From NCBI RefSeq assembly GCF_011299555.1, contig NZ_CP049857.1:2852001-2916000 (forward strand): 64,000 nucleotides of DNA, in the 5' to 3' direction. Both the position numbers and the translations under genes were made by a program. Position 1 is the stretch's first letter. Each line of letters starts with the position of its first letter. Shown here one piece after another: positions 55,136 through 64,000 of this stretch. The notes below the pieces were generated by a model that made no database searches, had not been told where the DNA came from, and was given only the letters and a program-made list of their open reading frames with translations. The stretch comes from Dysgonomonas sp. HDW5A (lineage in GTDB: Bacteria; Bacteroidota; Bacteroidia; Bacteroidales; Dysgonomonadaceae).

Positions 55136-55391
55136 TTGTAATAGTTAAGGATATTTTATTCGGACGGAGTATTTTTTTCTTTTGTGGCATCAAAGATATT
55201 TATTTTTTTAGAGAGTTTATAAACTTCCCTGTAGGTGTTTTGTTTGTAACTATGTTTTATGTCTTAAATAGTGAGAGTATTGTTCTTGTTTTATCTATTT
55301 GTTTGTTATTTAGTAATATGTGTTTTTTATTCTCGCTTTTAGCTATACATACGCTTTACAGTTACATTTGTTAAATCAGTAAAAAGCGATG

Positions 55392-55466
55392 AGGGCTTAA
55401 TAGTATTTTTAATGAATGGACTCAATCTATTCATTGAAAAAAACGGCTTACTGTCAATTAAGCCCT
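55392..55466. promoter_or_regulatory. Long hairpin upstream of the amino-acid permease
   Basis: Outer stem AGGGCTTAAT (55392-55401) pairs exactly with ATTAAGCCCT (55457-55466); an inner stem near AATGAAT/ATTCATT lies between. A TACTTTTG box (55499-55506) and TTTG (55479-55482) follow, so the hairpin lies before the likely transcript start and could be an operator or an insulating terminator. Confidence 0.5.
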
Positions 55467-55538
55467 TATAATAGGCTATTTGGGTCATCTTATTTTCTTA
55501 CTTTTGCCGATTATCTATTTCAAATACCTTAAGAACAT

Positions 55539-56999
55539 ATGTTTGAGCGTTTATTCAAGAAAAAAGACATTGCGGCTATACTACGTGAGGCAGAGGGAAA
55601 AAACGATGGTCTGAGAAGAAGTTTGTCGGCAGCCAACCTTGTAACACTGGGCATTGGAGCAATAGTCGGTACAGGTATATTTGTTATTACGGGAACAGCT
55701 GCAGCTAATTATGCAGGTCCGGCTTTAACCATTTCGTTTCTTCTCTCGGCACTTTGCTGTGTATTGGCAGGATTGTGTTATGCCGAATTTGCAGCAATGA
55801 TTCCTGTTGCCGGAAGTGTATATTCGTATAGCTATACAACAATGGGCGAGGTTTTAGCTTGGTTCATCGGTTGGATTCTTATTCTTGAATACTTGTTTGC
55901 CTGCTCGAGTGTTGCCGTTGGTTGGTCGGGATATATGATGAGCCTCTGCGAAGGGTGGGGGATACATATACCGTGGCACTTGTCCTATGCTACTTTCGAT
56001 CATACTTCCGAAGGGTGGATAATGACAGGTAGTTTCTTTAATTTTCCGGCAGTATTTATTATAGCCATAATAACCGTCTTTTTATTGGGAGGTATCAAAC
56101 AATCGGCATTTATAAACAATATAATTGTTGTGATTAAAGTAAGTGTAATTCTTCTCTTTATCGGATTTGGCCTTTCTCATATCGATGTTACTAACTGGAG
56201 TCCTTATATTCCCGAAAATACAGGTGAATTTGGAAGCTTTGGCTGGAGTGGGATTTTGCGTGGAGCCGGTGTGGTCTTTTATGCTTATCTGGGTTTCGAT
56301 GCTCTGTCAACAGCAGCTCAGGAAGCTAAAAATCCGCAGAAAGATATGCCCAAAGGTATACTTATCTCGTTGCTTGTGTGTGCTATATTGTATGTTTGCG
56401 TAACTGCGGTTTTGACCGGTATTGTTAATTATAAAGAGCTGGATGTTGCTGCACCTATTGCATTGGCTATTGACCGTACAGGTCAAAGTTTAGCATGGTT
56501 GAGTCCATTTGTAAAACTGGGAGCTATTGCCGGACTAACATCCGTAATTCTGGTGATGATGTTGGCTCAGTCTCGTATCTATTATATAATATCAAAAGAC
56601 GGGTTGCTTCCCCGATTTTTCTCGAAGATAAATCCTAAACACGGTATACCCCAAAACTCAACTATTTTTGCCAGTCTCATTACAGGACTGTTTGCAGGTT
56701 TGTTTCCCTTGAATGTGTTGAGTGAATTGGTATCGATAGGTACACTTATGGCATTTATGGTGGTATGTATCTCTATCGTTGTACTGAGAAAGACTCAACC
56801 CAATTTGAAACGTCCATTCAAAACACCTTTTGTGCCCTTTGTTCCGCTTTTAGGTGCTGCAATATGTTTGCTGCAAATGGTTGCTTTGCCCTTAAGCACA
56901 TGGGTGAGATTGATAATTTGGAGTGTGATAGGCTTTGTTATCTATTTCTGTTATGGTATTAAGCATAGTAAGCTGAATAAAAATGACATAAAGGAATAA
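55539..56999 (+). CDS. APC-superfamily amino-acid permease
   Basis: This 486-residue protein has 12 or more predicted helices and the APC signature near the N-terminus (TLGIGAIVGTGIFVITG). It fits the cationic amino acid transporter-like group (YfnA/CAT). It is expected to import an amino acid with a proton; which one is not clear. The start fits the downstream of TACTTTTG at 55499. Confidence 0.92.
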   Translation: MFERLFKKKDIAAILREAEGKNDGLRRSLSAANLVTLGIGAIVGTGIFVITGTAAANYAGPALTISFLLSALCCVLAGLCYAEFAAMIPVAGSVYSYSYTTMGEVLAWFIGWILILEYLFACSSVAVGWSGYMMSLCEGWGIHIPWHLSYATFDHTSEGWIMTGSFFNFPAVFIIAIITVFLLGGIKQSAFINNIIVVIKVSVILLFIGFGLSHIDVTNWSPYIPENTGEFGSFGWSGILRGAGVVFYAYLGFDALSTAAQEAKNPQKDMPKGILISLLVCAILYVCVTAVLTGIVNYKELDVAAPIALAIDRTGQSLAWLSPFVKLGAIAGLTSVILVMMLAQSRIYYIISKDGLLPRFFSKINPKHGIPQNSTIFASLITGLFAGLFPLNVLSELVSIGTLMAFMVVCISIVVLRKTQPNLKRPFKTPFVPFVPLLGAAICLLQMVALPLSTWVRLIIWSVIGFVIYFCYGIKHSKLNKNDIKE

Positions 57000-57135
57000 G
57001 CCTATTGCATCATTCTATTTAGAAAAAGAAGTAAAAAGAATATTTTTTTAAGATTCTTTTCAATAAAAAAGTATCTTTGCCGCTTTTCTAAGTAAAGAAT
57101 AAAATTTATTGGTATATTTTATAGTCATAACAATC

Positions 57136-57143
57136 TATATTTG
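57136..57143 (+). promoter_or_regulatory. -7 box upstream of the Bor-like lipoprotein
   Basis: TATATTTG, about 70 nt before the ATG. A second box TATCTTTG is at 57072-57079. Neither has a well-spaced TTG. Confidence 0.4.
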
Positions 57144-57165
57144 TTATACTTGCCAAAGCAATAAA

Positions 57166-57180
57166 AAGGTCTGTGACCTT
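57166..57180. repeat. Short palindrome AAGGTCTGTGACCTT
   Basis: Perfect AAGGTC/GACCTT arms with a 3-nt centre, 32 nt before the ATG at 57213. It lies 11 nt after TATACTTGCCA (57146-57156), a combination repeated at 61245. Confidence 0.7.
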
Positions 57181-57212
57181 AAAACTAGCATAATCTAAAT
57201 AAATTATTTACA

Positions 57213-57914
57213 ATGACTCCAAAATTTAAGTTTTTATTAATCGGTATTTTTATTGCCGTTTCATTTTCTTCATGTTATACAACTAAGGTGTCAGTAGGAA
57301 ATGTATCTCCCGATCAACCTATGACCAAAGTTAATTCAGTTTGGAATCACCATTTGATAGCAGGACTTATTCCTCTGAATAATGCAAAGATGCGAGCCGA
57401 TAAATATGTAGGAGATCGTGATAGATATATGATCGAAACGAATCAGTCTTTTCTTAACCTGTTAGTTAATTGCGTTACGCTTGGGATATATTCGCCTACA
57501 ACTACCTCTTATTATGTTCCTTTGGATGGTTATGACTATGACAATTCGGAATACAAAGGCCCTAAAGTTACTTATGAACGCACTGTAAATGATGATGTAT
57601 ACGGTCCTAGACCTCAGAAACGTACGGTTCAGAATGAGAACCCTATAGATAAAAGAGCAGTAATTGCAGACGAAATCGAAGAGCGAGTGATTGCACCAAT
57701 AACAGGCAAGCAATCTGCAGAATCAGCTCCTGCAAAAGTTGAGCAAAAACAACTGAAAGATGGCTATAAAGCTATTATTTATTTTAAGGATGGTGCAAGA
57801 ATGGATGGTGTAATTACTAACCAAAGCACTGACGATAAGATTCAAATAAAGTTGCCTAGCGGATTGATAATTGAAAGCAAAGCAAGTGATATAGAAAAAA
57901 TAGAGAGAAAGTAA
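57213..57914 (+). CDS. Bor/Iss-like lipoprotein with C-terminal extension
   Basis: This 233-residue protein has a lipobox (VSFSSC, Cys about residue 22). The first ~110 residues look like the Bor/Iss type: SSCYTTKVSVGN, HHLIAGLIPL, and LLVNCVTLGIYSPTT. From about 115 there is an added domain with YDNSEYKGPKVTYER and a small C-terminal beta domain (YKAIIYFKDGARMDGVITN). Bor proteins promote serum survival in E. coli; here only family likeness is claimed. A bidirectional terminator follows. Confidence 0.72.
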   Translation: MTPKFKFLLIGIFIAVSFSSCYTTKVSVGNVSPDQPMTKVNSVWNHHLIAGLIPLNNAKMRADKYVGDRDRYMIETNQSFLNLLVNCVTLGIYSPTTTSYYVPLDGYDYDNSEYKGPKVTYERTVNDDVYGPRPQKRTVQNENPIDKRAVIADEIEERVIAPITGKQSAESAPAKVEQKQLKDGYKAIIYFKDGARMDGVITNQSTDDKIQIKLPSGLIIESKASDIEKIERK

Positions 57915-57933
57915 TTATACGACTCTACTAAAA

Positions 57934-57971
57934 ACAAGAAATGCCCGAATCGATATTCGGGCATTTCTTGT
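57934..57971. terminator. Bidirectional terminator
   Basis: Perfect 17-bp stem (ACAAGAAATGCCCGAAT and its complement) around CGAT, between convergent genes. Confidence 0.95.
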
Positions 57972-57993
57972 TTTATATCAGGTATAATCTTAT

Positions 57994-58521
57994 TTATACT
58001 GATTCGTTATCTGTACTCTTTTTAGCTAAAAAATGAGTCATTCTCTGATAATTGGTAATCAGAAAAAATCCTAGCAATACTTGAAGAATATTGGTATACA
58101 ATCTTGTATTATCAGTATTCTCAAAAGATGGGAAAAACGGATCTTTTTCGGCCACAGAGGCATAAATCTTTTGACCTAACTCAATGATAAGCGGAGCAAG
58201 GCTGTGTACTATAAACATCCCTCCAATAATAAGAACTGCGATGCTTATCAATTTCTCAGACTTCAACTGATCGAGCTTTATTTGATCGTCATCAAAGCCT
58301 TTGTCTAGTCTGAAAAAACGGATGATACTATCCGGACAAAAAATAAGTAGGGCAGAAAGGGCAAGGGTTGTAATAAGGATTAAGATCGGCCAAAGGATTA
58401 ACTTTGGGTCGTCACTTCCAGCAATGAATGCAAATTGTCCGATCAATGCGGGCAATGAATTAAGGAGTGCCAAAACTCCCATTAGTTTGATAACTAGTCT
58501 GATCAGGTCTTTTTTTGTCAT
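57994..58521 (-). CDS. Membrane protein of unknown function
   Basis: This 175-residue protein has four predicted helices (about 12-31, 40-62, 92-115 and 145-160) and a charged loop RLDKGFDDDQIKLDQLKSEK. The start follows a basic MTKKDLIRLVIKL. No family recognised. It is a single gene bounded by the terminator at 57934. Confidence 0.65.
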   Translation of the reverse strand: MTKKDLIRLVIKLMGVLALLNSLPALIGQFAFIAGSDDPKLILWPILILITTLALSALLIFCPDSIIRFFRLDKGFDDDQIKLDQLKSEKLISIAVLIIGGMFIVHSLAPLIIELGQKIYASVAEKDPFFPSFENTDNTRLYTNILQVLLGFFLITNYQRMTHFLAKKSTDNESV

Positions 58522-58570
58522 AGAAATTGGTGTTAAATAAGTTGCTTTGTTTTTTGTTATTTTATTTGTG

Positions 58571-59938
58571 TTACCCCACTTTCGAGAAACGTTTATCTGT
58601 ATTCATCATCAGTTTATCTAATGATGCCGCAATATTACGAACAAAGGGTGTAGCGTCGGGTAGAATGCGGATATAATCGGATGTAAACTCTATAATTCCA
58701 TCCTCTGCAAAAGCCTTCAAATTATCTTCGTTGTAATTGAGTGCACCTTTTATCTCGTCAACCGATCTGTTTAAAAGTGAAGCCAGATCCGTCCAGATTA
58801 TTTCGTAATTACACATCAATGAGGTGATTACCTCACGTGTAATCTGTTCATCGCTGTTCAATCTGTAACCTTTCAGAACGGGAAGTTCTCCATTATTCAC
58901 TTGTTCAATATAGGTTTTCAGGTCTTTGGTATTCTGGCTGTATGCCGAAGTTAATTGGCTGATGCCTGTTACACCGAATGCATACACCTGCCCTGTGGTA
59001 CGGCGAGTACAATATCCTTGAAAATTACGATGTAAAGCTTTCGTTTTCTGGGCAATGTATAGTTCGTCATTAGGCTGTACAAAATGATCGAGACCAACGG
59101 TTTTATACCCTGCATCGTTCAGTAGATGCTTGGCTGTTTCGTATATTTTGTTTTTATCCTGCGGAGTAGGCAAACCAAGCTTTTCGAGATTCATCATTGC
59201 CGGGTTTACCCAAGGCACGTGAGCATACGAAAAGGTAACTAATCTATCAGGATGTATTTCTATTGCTTGCTTGATGGTATCGGCAAACGATTCGGCTGTT
59301 TGCAGTGGCAATCCGTAGATAAAATCCATATTTACGGCTACACCTTTCGATTTGAGTAATTGAACAATGTCAGCAACAGGCATTCGTGATGGCTTGCGGT
59401 TAGATGCTTTCAATACATCGATATTGAAATCTTGTATTCCCAAGCTGATACGGTTAAATCCTGCATCAATCAAATCGTTCCAATACGATTCATCCAAGTA
59501 TCCGGGATGACATTCGATGGCTATTTCGGGTCGGTCTATCGTTTCGAAACCTTCGAGCAGCATTTCGTTTATTTCCTTAAGCATCGACACCGGTTGAGAG
59601 GTCGGACTTCCGCCTCCGTAATGTATTTGCGATATTTTGCGGTTGTGATCGAGTAGGGGCAGAACCATTTCTATCTCACGTTTCAAGGCATCCATATACG
59701 AAGCTACTACTGTCTTGTTTTCCAATAATAGGGCATTGCATCCGCAATAGTGGCACATCTTGTAGCAAAACGGAATGTGAATGTAAAACGATATATGTTC
59801 GGGTTGCTGCGTGTTCGATTCCTCTATGGCTGTTCTGTAATCGTTGACTGAAAAGCCGTCGGTAAAGAAATTCGCAGGTGGATAACTCGTATAGCGAGGT
59901 ACAGCAACACTGTATTTATCTAATAATTCTTGTTTCAT
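58571..59938 (-). CDS. hemN: Oxygen-independent coproporphyrinogen III oxidase
   Basis: This 455-residue radical-SAM enzyme converts coproporphyrinogen III to protoporphyrinogen IX without oxygen. It has the N-terminal PRYTSYPPANFF and the cluster motif IPFCYKMCHYCGC, IHYGGGSPTSQP and the C-terminal HemN domain. Radical-SAM Cys are intact, and the length suits true HemN over HemW. It overlaps the upstream MFS gene by 23 nt, so the two are co-transcribed. Confidence 0.9.
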   Translation of the reverse strand: MKQELLDKYSVAVPRYTSYPPANFFTDGFSVNDYRTAIEESNTQQPEHISFYIHIPFCYKMCHYCGCNALLLENKTVVASYMDALKREIEMVLPLLDHNRKISQIHYGGGSPTSQPVSMLKEINEMLLEGFETIDRPEIAIECHPGYLDESYWNDLIDAGFNRISLGIQDFNIDVLKASNRKPSRMPVADIVQLLKSKGVAVNMDFIYGLPLQTAESFADTIKQAIEIHPDRLVTFSYAHVPWVNPAMMNLEKLGLPTPQDKNKIYETAKHLLNDAGYKTVGLDHFVQPNDELYIAQKTKALHRNFQGYCTRRTTGQVYAFGVTGISQLTSAYSQNTKDLKTYIEQVNNGELPVLKGYRLNSDEQITREVITSLMCNYEIIWTDLASLLNRSVDEIKGALNYNEDNLKAFAEDGIIEFTSDYIRILPDATPFVRNIAASLDKLMMNTDKRFSKVG

Positions 59939-61157
59939 CTTTTTTCTCTTTTTTGAATGTCGCCAATATATACAGCAATGAAGTTACGGCGATACAACTT
60001 TCGAACAAAAACAGGTTGGCATAGCCATACATCCCGGCTATTTTTCCGGCTCCTGCTGCCATCAACATACCACTAAGATGGGTGATAACGGTTTGCAGAG
60101 TAAAGTCGGTTCCTTCGTAACCCTCTCGTACACAATACATCGATGTGGTGTATACTACAATGGTTGCCATACCGTAACTACCCCATAGGAGGGTGATTCC
60201 CAAATGCAGGGTGGCGGTATTTACAGCAAGGTGTGTCACCAGCAGATAGAAATATACGGTAGTTGCCAGTATAAATACGGCAAAAACAATACGTGGAATG
60301 TAGCATCCTATTTTGCGGACAATAAAACCTCCTGTTAATGACCCGACACAACCGATGGATGTTCCGATAACTCCCGACATTACGCCAATCTGCTTCATGC
60401 TGTAACCATAATCGACCAGCATGGGTTTTAGCATAGCCAATGTACCGATCAATCCAGCATAATATAGAAAGAGGAAGAGGATTTGTTTCCAGATACCTTT
60501 TTGCTTGAAAAATCCCAAAAGGTCATCGGGGTGAGGTGGAGCATATTTTTTTCGTTCCTGAGGTTCTTCTACCTGTTTTTTCTTGAAAAGCATTAGAGGA
60601 ATAAGTGCTACGACCACAAATATTGCCAGATAGGGGAGTAACTGATTCCATCCCAGTTTATGATAAAGAAGCAGCAATACACCTCCTCCGATCATTGCTC
60701 CTGCAAAACTTCCTACCGATTGCATACTGTTTACCAGACTTTTGTCTTTCTTGCTGAATGATAGTACGGCAAGGGCATCGGTAGCAATATCCTGAGTGGC
60801 AGAAGCAGTAAAGGCAAATACAATGAGTATGATAATGGTGTATATATTGGTTTCGAGATCGAGAAATGAAATCGCCAGAATGATAACTGCATAAATCAAT
60901 TCGGATGAAAATATCCATCGCTTGTAATCGTTTAAGGTATGACAGCTTCTATCAATAGCAGGTGACCAGAGAAACTTCAGCACCCACGGCAGTTTCAGAA
61001 ACTGAAGCATACCGATGGTTTCGAGCGAATAATCCTGCTGACGCATCAATACAGGCAGAATGGTAGAGAAAAAGCTCATGGGAATAGTCTGAGCAATGTA
61101 TAGGCTCAGAAACGTGAACAGTTTACCTCCATTTTGCAGGTTCTTATTTATATCCAT
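59916..61157 (-). CDS. MFS transporter of the AmpG/RhtX-FptX type
   Basis: This 413-residue protein has 12 predicted helices. The GMLQFLKLPWVLKFLWSPAI segment near residue 55 is typical of AmpG and RhtX/FptX (siderophore) transporters. It is fused into one transcript with hemN by a 23-nt overlap, and a TonB-dependent receptor gene is nearby. This context favours heme, porphyrin or siderophore transport over muropeptide uptake, but neither is proven. Confidence 0.85.
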   Translation of the reverse strand: MDINKNLQNGGKLFTFLSLYIAQTIPMSFFSTILPVLMRQQDYSLETIGMLQFLKLPWVLKFLWSPAIDRSCHTLNDYKRWIFSSELIYAVIILAISFLDLETNIYTIIILIVFAFTASATQDIATDALAVLSFSKKDKSLVNSMQSVGSFAGAMIGGGVLLLLYHKLGWNQLLPYLAIFVVVALIPLMLFKKKQVEEPQERKKYAPPHPDDLLGFFKQKGIWKQILFLFLYYAGLIGTLAMLKPMLVDYGYSMKQIGVMSGVIGTSIGCVGSLTGGFIVRKIGCYIPRIVFAVFILATTVYFYLLVTHLAVNTATLHLGITLLWGSYGMATIVVYTTSMYCVREGYEGTDFTLQTVITHLSGMLMAAGAGKIAGMYGYANLFLFESCIAVTSLLYILATFKKEKKDETRIIR

Positions 61158-61244
61158 TTCGAAAGGTCAATTCTAGTGATCATTTATTAAGCAAAAGATA
61201 ATATTGAATGGCGTGTTTCAATGATATAGTGATCTTTTGTCGGT

Positions 61245-61279
61245 ATACTTGCCATAATATCAAAAAGGTCTTAAACCTC
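61245..61279. repeat. TATACTTGCCA plus degenerate palindrome
   Basis: TATACTTGCCA is followed after 11 nt by AAGGTCTTAAACCTC, the same arrangement as at 57146-57180. Here the palindrome is degenerate. It lies upstream of the MFS gene. Confidence 0.5.
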
Positions 61280-61371
61280 AATTTTACAAAAATACAAAAT
61301 ACAATCGGGCTTGCCAATCACTAGATGTGATGAATTGAATTATTATACGTAACAGAAAGTATTTGATGTTG

Positions 61372-61870
61372 TATTTAAAGTTATAATTATCGGTTGTTGA
61401 GCTTTTCTTACATTTATTCTTCTACGCACAATCGAAGATTGCTTGTATTCCTTTTGCCCAAAGCCGCAAAAGGAATCAAAAAGGCTTTGTACTGCGTGGC
61501 TCGCCTGTCTGACTTTAGCTTGCAGCCTAAACTAAACCTACTGCCTTATGGCACGTTTAGTTTTACGCCCGTTTCGCTTGTCAGCCAACGGCTACTCCAC
61601 TGATGCACTCGAGCTGACGCCTACAAATGGCTTTTGTCCTTCTGGCTACTCGACCTTGTCGGTTGCACGGAGCACCCGTAGGGCGAATAAAAGCGTTAAG
61701 AAACAAAAGGATATTATCGTTAAATGTTTTCTTTTGTTTTAGCTTTCGAGTCCGTAGCGGGTCGGGTAAAAGGCACAGTCTTGATCTTTTGTTTCGTTTT
61801 GCATCAAGGCAAAATGAAAAACAAACCCAAAGGGTGCGTTAGGAAAATAGTACTTTAAAACTATATTTGG
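61372..61870 (-). repeat. ~0.5 kb interspersed element, copy D
   Basis: Inverted relative to copies A and C. Core about 61431-61841. Arms TTTAAAGT (61374-61381) and ACTTTAAA (61852-61859) are exact complements, but different from the arms of copies A-C. It contains the same internal hairpins. Confidence 0.9.
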
Positions 61871-61884
61871 AATGGACAATAAAG

Positions 61885-61897
61885 AGGTCTGAGATCT
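61885..61897. repeat. Degenerate short palindrome AGGTCTGAGATCT
   Basis: Differs by one base from AGGTCTGAGACCT. It lies between copy D and the TonB-receptor terminator. Confidence 0.5.
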
Positions 61898-61904
61898 AAA
61901 AAAG

Positions 61905-61934
61905 GAAAGCAATAACGTTTCCATTATTGCTTTC
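61905..61934 (-). terminator. Terminator of the TonB-dependent receptor
   Basis: 11-bp perfect stem GAAAGCAATAA/TTATTGCTTTC with T-run on the minus strand. Confidence 0.9.
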
Positions 61935-61956
61935 TTATAAAATAGTTGTGTAACTT

Positions 61957-64000
61957 TTAAAATTTCAATCGTAAATCTACACCGAAGGTAAACGGTTTAC
62001 CTGCCTGAGCAAATGTACTGCCCATCGATGTGAAATAATACGATACATAGTCTTTACCTCCGATATTTTTAGCCCAAAGGTCTAATGAAACCTTATTCAT
62101 CAGGAATGATGTTCGGGCATTCACTATACCGTAAAATGGCTGAGAGGCAGTATTGGTATCATTCCAGTAGATTGTACCCAAACCTGTATACTGAGTGTTG
62201 AGTATTATCTTTTGTAGAAAATCGGTTTTTACATTGATACTGTAATTGGCTGCCACCGAAAAAGTATTACGGGGAACCATCGGCAAGAAATTGCCCGAAT
62301 AATCTATTTTGTCTTTGACGTTATATATGTATTCCTTAAAAGTAGCATGTGTATATCCGTAAGTCAATTGAAAGTTCAGATTGTCGAGGGCATTAATTTG
62401 AGCTGTTGCTTCAAACCCTTTGCTGACCGATTTTCCTGCATTACGTATATAATAACCTTGAGTTTGTAGTTGCGACAGTTGCTGATCTTTCCAATTGATG
62501 TAAAATAAGCTGACTTCCGTTTGAAGAAACTTATCGAAGAAGTTGGCTTTCGATCCCAATTCGTAGCTCCAGCTGCTTTCCGATTTAAAAGGTCGGTCAG
62601 CCTCATTCACTGCAGTGGTATTAAATCCACCTGATTTGAAACCTTTGGTTGCCGAAAAATATACTATATTATCATTCTCGAAAGAGTATTGAAGCGCAGC
62701 CTTAGGAGTCCATTGCGAATAACTATCTTTCTCTCTAGCATCCAATGTTTGTTTAACTGTATTATCCGGCATGTGATTATTGATAATGGTATGCATGCGT
62801 GCCTCTTCCCAATCGTAACGTAAACCTAATGTAAGAGAAAGTCCTTTGGTCAACAGATTATTGAATATAGACTGATGGTAAAATGCAGCACCTTTGGTTG
62901 GTGTATTTGCATTTTGTAGGGTTTGCATACCTGTAGTACGGTAGTCTATATTGTAATTAGTGCTGTAATCCTGATAAAAACCAAATGCACCGAACTGCCA
63001 TTGATAATTGCTTTTTGTTATTGATTTGATGTTAATTTCCTCAGAATACATCCGTTGAAGCTGATAAAATTTCACGAAATATAAATCTTCAGCAGTAAAG
63101 TCTTGATCGATAAGTTGTTTTCCGTCATAAAATTGAAACGAAGTCATTGAACCTAGTTTAAACTTATCGGTCGTATATTCAACATTCAAACCATTGGTCG
63201 ACATATTACGGCGAAACGACGATGGCTCGTTATAATTTACATCTTTTACTGTATTATTATCCGGATTGTAGATTCCGTATGGATATCCTCCCTGATCCGA
63301 ATATTCGTAAGCCGAAGTTAAATGCATATATAATTGCGGCATAATTTTCCAACTCAATCGCATACGGCCGGTGGCAGCATCCATCGGATCTGCTTTTTTG
63401 CCTGTATATTGGTTGGTAAAATAACCACCTGTGTGTAATACGCTTCCTACAAGAGAATATCCCAAGGTGTTGTTTATATTGCCATAGTGCGATGCAGCTA
63501 ATTCGTATCTGTCGTAGTTACCTGTACCCAGATGCAGGTTGGTTTCTTTGTATTTGTATGGCGATTTGGTATATACATTGATAATACCTCCCATTGTATT
63601 TCTACCATATATAGTTCCCTGAGGACCTCTAAGTATTTCAACACGCTCGATATCATTCATATCGATATCGAATGTCGATCGGTCAAAATAAGGCACGCCG
63701 TCCACATACAAACCCACCGAAGGTGCGTTGATACGAGAGCCAATACCTCTTATGTATGCGGGTGAAGTCATTTTCGATCCGTAATCGGGGATAAAAAGGT
63801 TGGGGACAAAAGCATTAATCTCTTTAATATTGGTAATATTTCGTTCTCTGAGATCTTGTTCCGAAACCAAGGTTGCTGATATGGGTAGCTGAGACAGGTT
63901 CTTGTTGCTTTTGAATGCTTCAATAACCACCTCATCTCCTATGTACGACATTCGGATCGAATCTTTGGGTATTAATGTGTCCTCTGATCTTAGATTACTG
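61957..64000 (-). CDS. TonB-dependent receptor, 5' end beyond the window
   Basis: The frame stays open past the ATG at 63951 to the window edge (upstream residues include SEDTLIPKDSIR), so the true start is outside and more than 680 residues are seen. The plug domain is near the start: LPISATLVSEQDLRERNITN, YIRGIGSRINAPSVGLYVDG and VEILRGPQGTIYGRNTMGG. A 22-strand barrel follows and ends GVDLRLKF. This is the classic single-type TonB receptor (not SusC), typically for siderophores or heme. Its neighbours hemN and the MFS gene fit iron or porphyrin uptake. Confidence 0.92.
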   Translation of the reverse strand, partial: SNLRSEDTLIPKDSIRMSYIGDEVVIEAFKSNKNLSQLPISATLVSEQDLRERNITNIKEINAFVPNLFIPDYGSKMTSPAYIRGIGSRINAPSVGLYVDGVPYFDRSTFDIDMNDIERVEILRGPQGTIYGRNTMGGIINVYTKSPYKYKETNLHLGTGNYDRYELAASHYGNINNTLGYSLVGSVLHTGGYFTNQYTGKKADPMDAATGRMRLSWKIMPQLYMHLTSAYEYSDQGGYPYGIYNPDNNTVKDVNYNEPSSFRRNMSTNGLNVEYTTDKFKLGSMTSFQFYDGKQLIDQDFTAEDLYFVKFYQLQRMYSEEINIKSITKSNYQWQFGAFGFYQDYSTNYNIDYRTTGMQTLQNANTPTKGAAFYHQSIFNNLLTKGLSLTLGLRYDWEEARMHTIINNHMPDNTVKQTLDAREKDSYSQWTPKAALQYSFENDNIVYFSATKGFKSGGFNTTAVNEADRPFKSESSWSYELGSKANFFDKFLQTEVSLFYINWKDQQLSQLQTQGYYIRNAGKSVSKGFEATAQINALDNLNFQLTYGYTHATFKEYIYNVKDKIDYSGNFLPMVPRNTFSVAANYSINVKTDFLQKIILNTQYTGLGTIYWNDTNTASQPFYGIVNARTSFLMNKVSLDLWAKNIGGKDYVSYYFTSMGSTFAQAGKPFTFGVDLRLKF

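Overview
The window looks like chromosome from a Bacteroidales bacterium, most like Dysgonomonas or a close relative. This is inferred from several signs: AT-rich DNA, genes without strong Shine-Dalgarno sites, Bacteroidetes-type promoters (TTG about 20 nt before TAnnTTTG), many short-lipobox lipoproteins, secreted GH29/GH3/DUF1080 enzymes, DUF3667/DUF4421/DUF2807 families and surface proteins that start QVGINT after the signal peptide. No rRNA, tRNA, CRISPR array or complete insertion sequence was seen.

Layout. 1-6.4 kb: a small membrane protein, then two large intact genes that resemble tail-tip proteins of Bacteroidetes phages but stand alone, separated by a ~0.5 kb repeat. 6.5-13.5 kb: outer-membrane barrel, lipoproteins, a QVGINT surface protein, and two tandem GH29 alpha-L-fucosidases. 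13.6-17.5 kb: a minus-strand group (WG-repeat protein, PAP2 phosphatase, DUF4230) and a plus-strand DUF2089/membrane pair. 17.5-24.4 kb: a repeat copy next to the 3' stump of a CPBP-protease gene, DUF1080 lipoprotein, patatin, GNAT, Dps-like protein and an NAD(P)-binding protein, then a 55-nt AG microsatellite just before a large repeat-rich surface protein (24.4-27.1 kb). 27-36.8 kb: VOC, histidine phosphatase, DUF2807, HAD, CAT-like acetyltransferase, AI-2E transporter, YegP, and a YjdJ/YjdI-like pair. 37-45.6 kb: glmS, DUF3999-DUF2339, folK, a sugar O-acetyltransferase and a secreted nuclease. 46-54 kb: GH3 glycosidase, HD protein, DJ-1/PfpI lipoprotein, a PstS-like gene stump, and nfnAB-type flavoproteins. 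54-64 kb: DUF3667, amino-acid permease, hemN overlapping an MFS transporter, another repeat copy and a truncated TonB-dependent receptor.

Most genes are ordinary housekeeping or envelope genes in one- to three-gene units bounded by clear hairpin terminators. Functional links that can be argued are fucose/glycan salvage (two GH29, GH3, DUF1080), iron or heme handling (hemN, RhtX/AmpG-like MFS, TonB receptor, Dps-like protein), and redox balance (NfnA/NfnB).

The unexplained material is non-coding. (1) A ~0.5 kb interspersed element occurs in four full copies, one edge-truncated copy and one fragment. It is full of hairpins, and its terminal arms differ between copies yet stay complementary within each copy. 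(2) A 13-15 bp palindrome, AGGTCTnAGACCT, recurs just after stop codons or just before starts. (3) The AG tract sits behind a good promoter, and loss of one unit would fuse two reading frames into a 182-residue product. These three are the best candidates for something undescribed.
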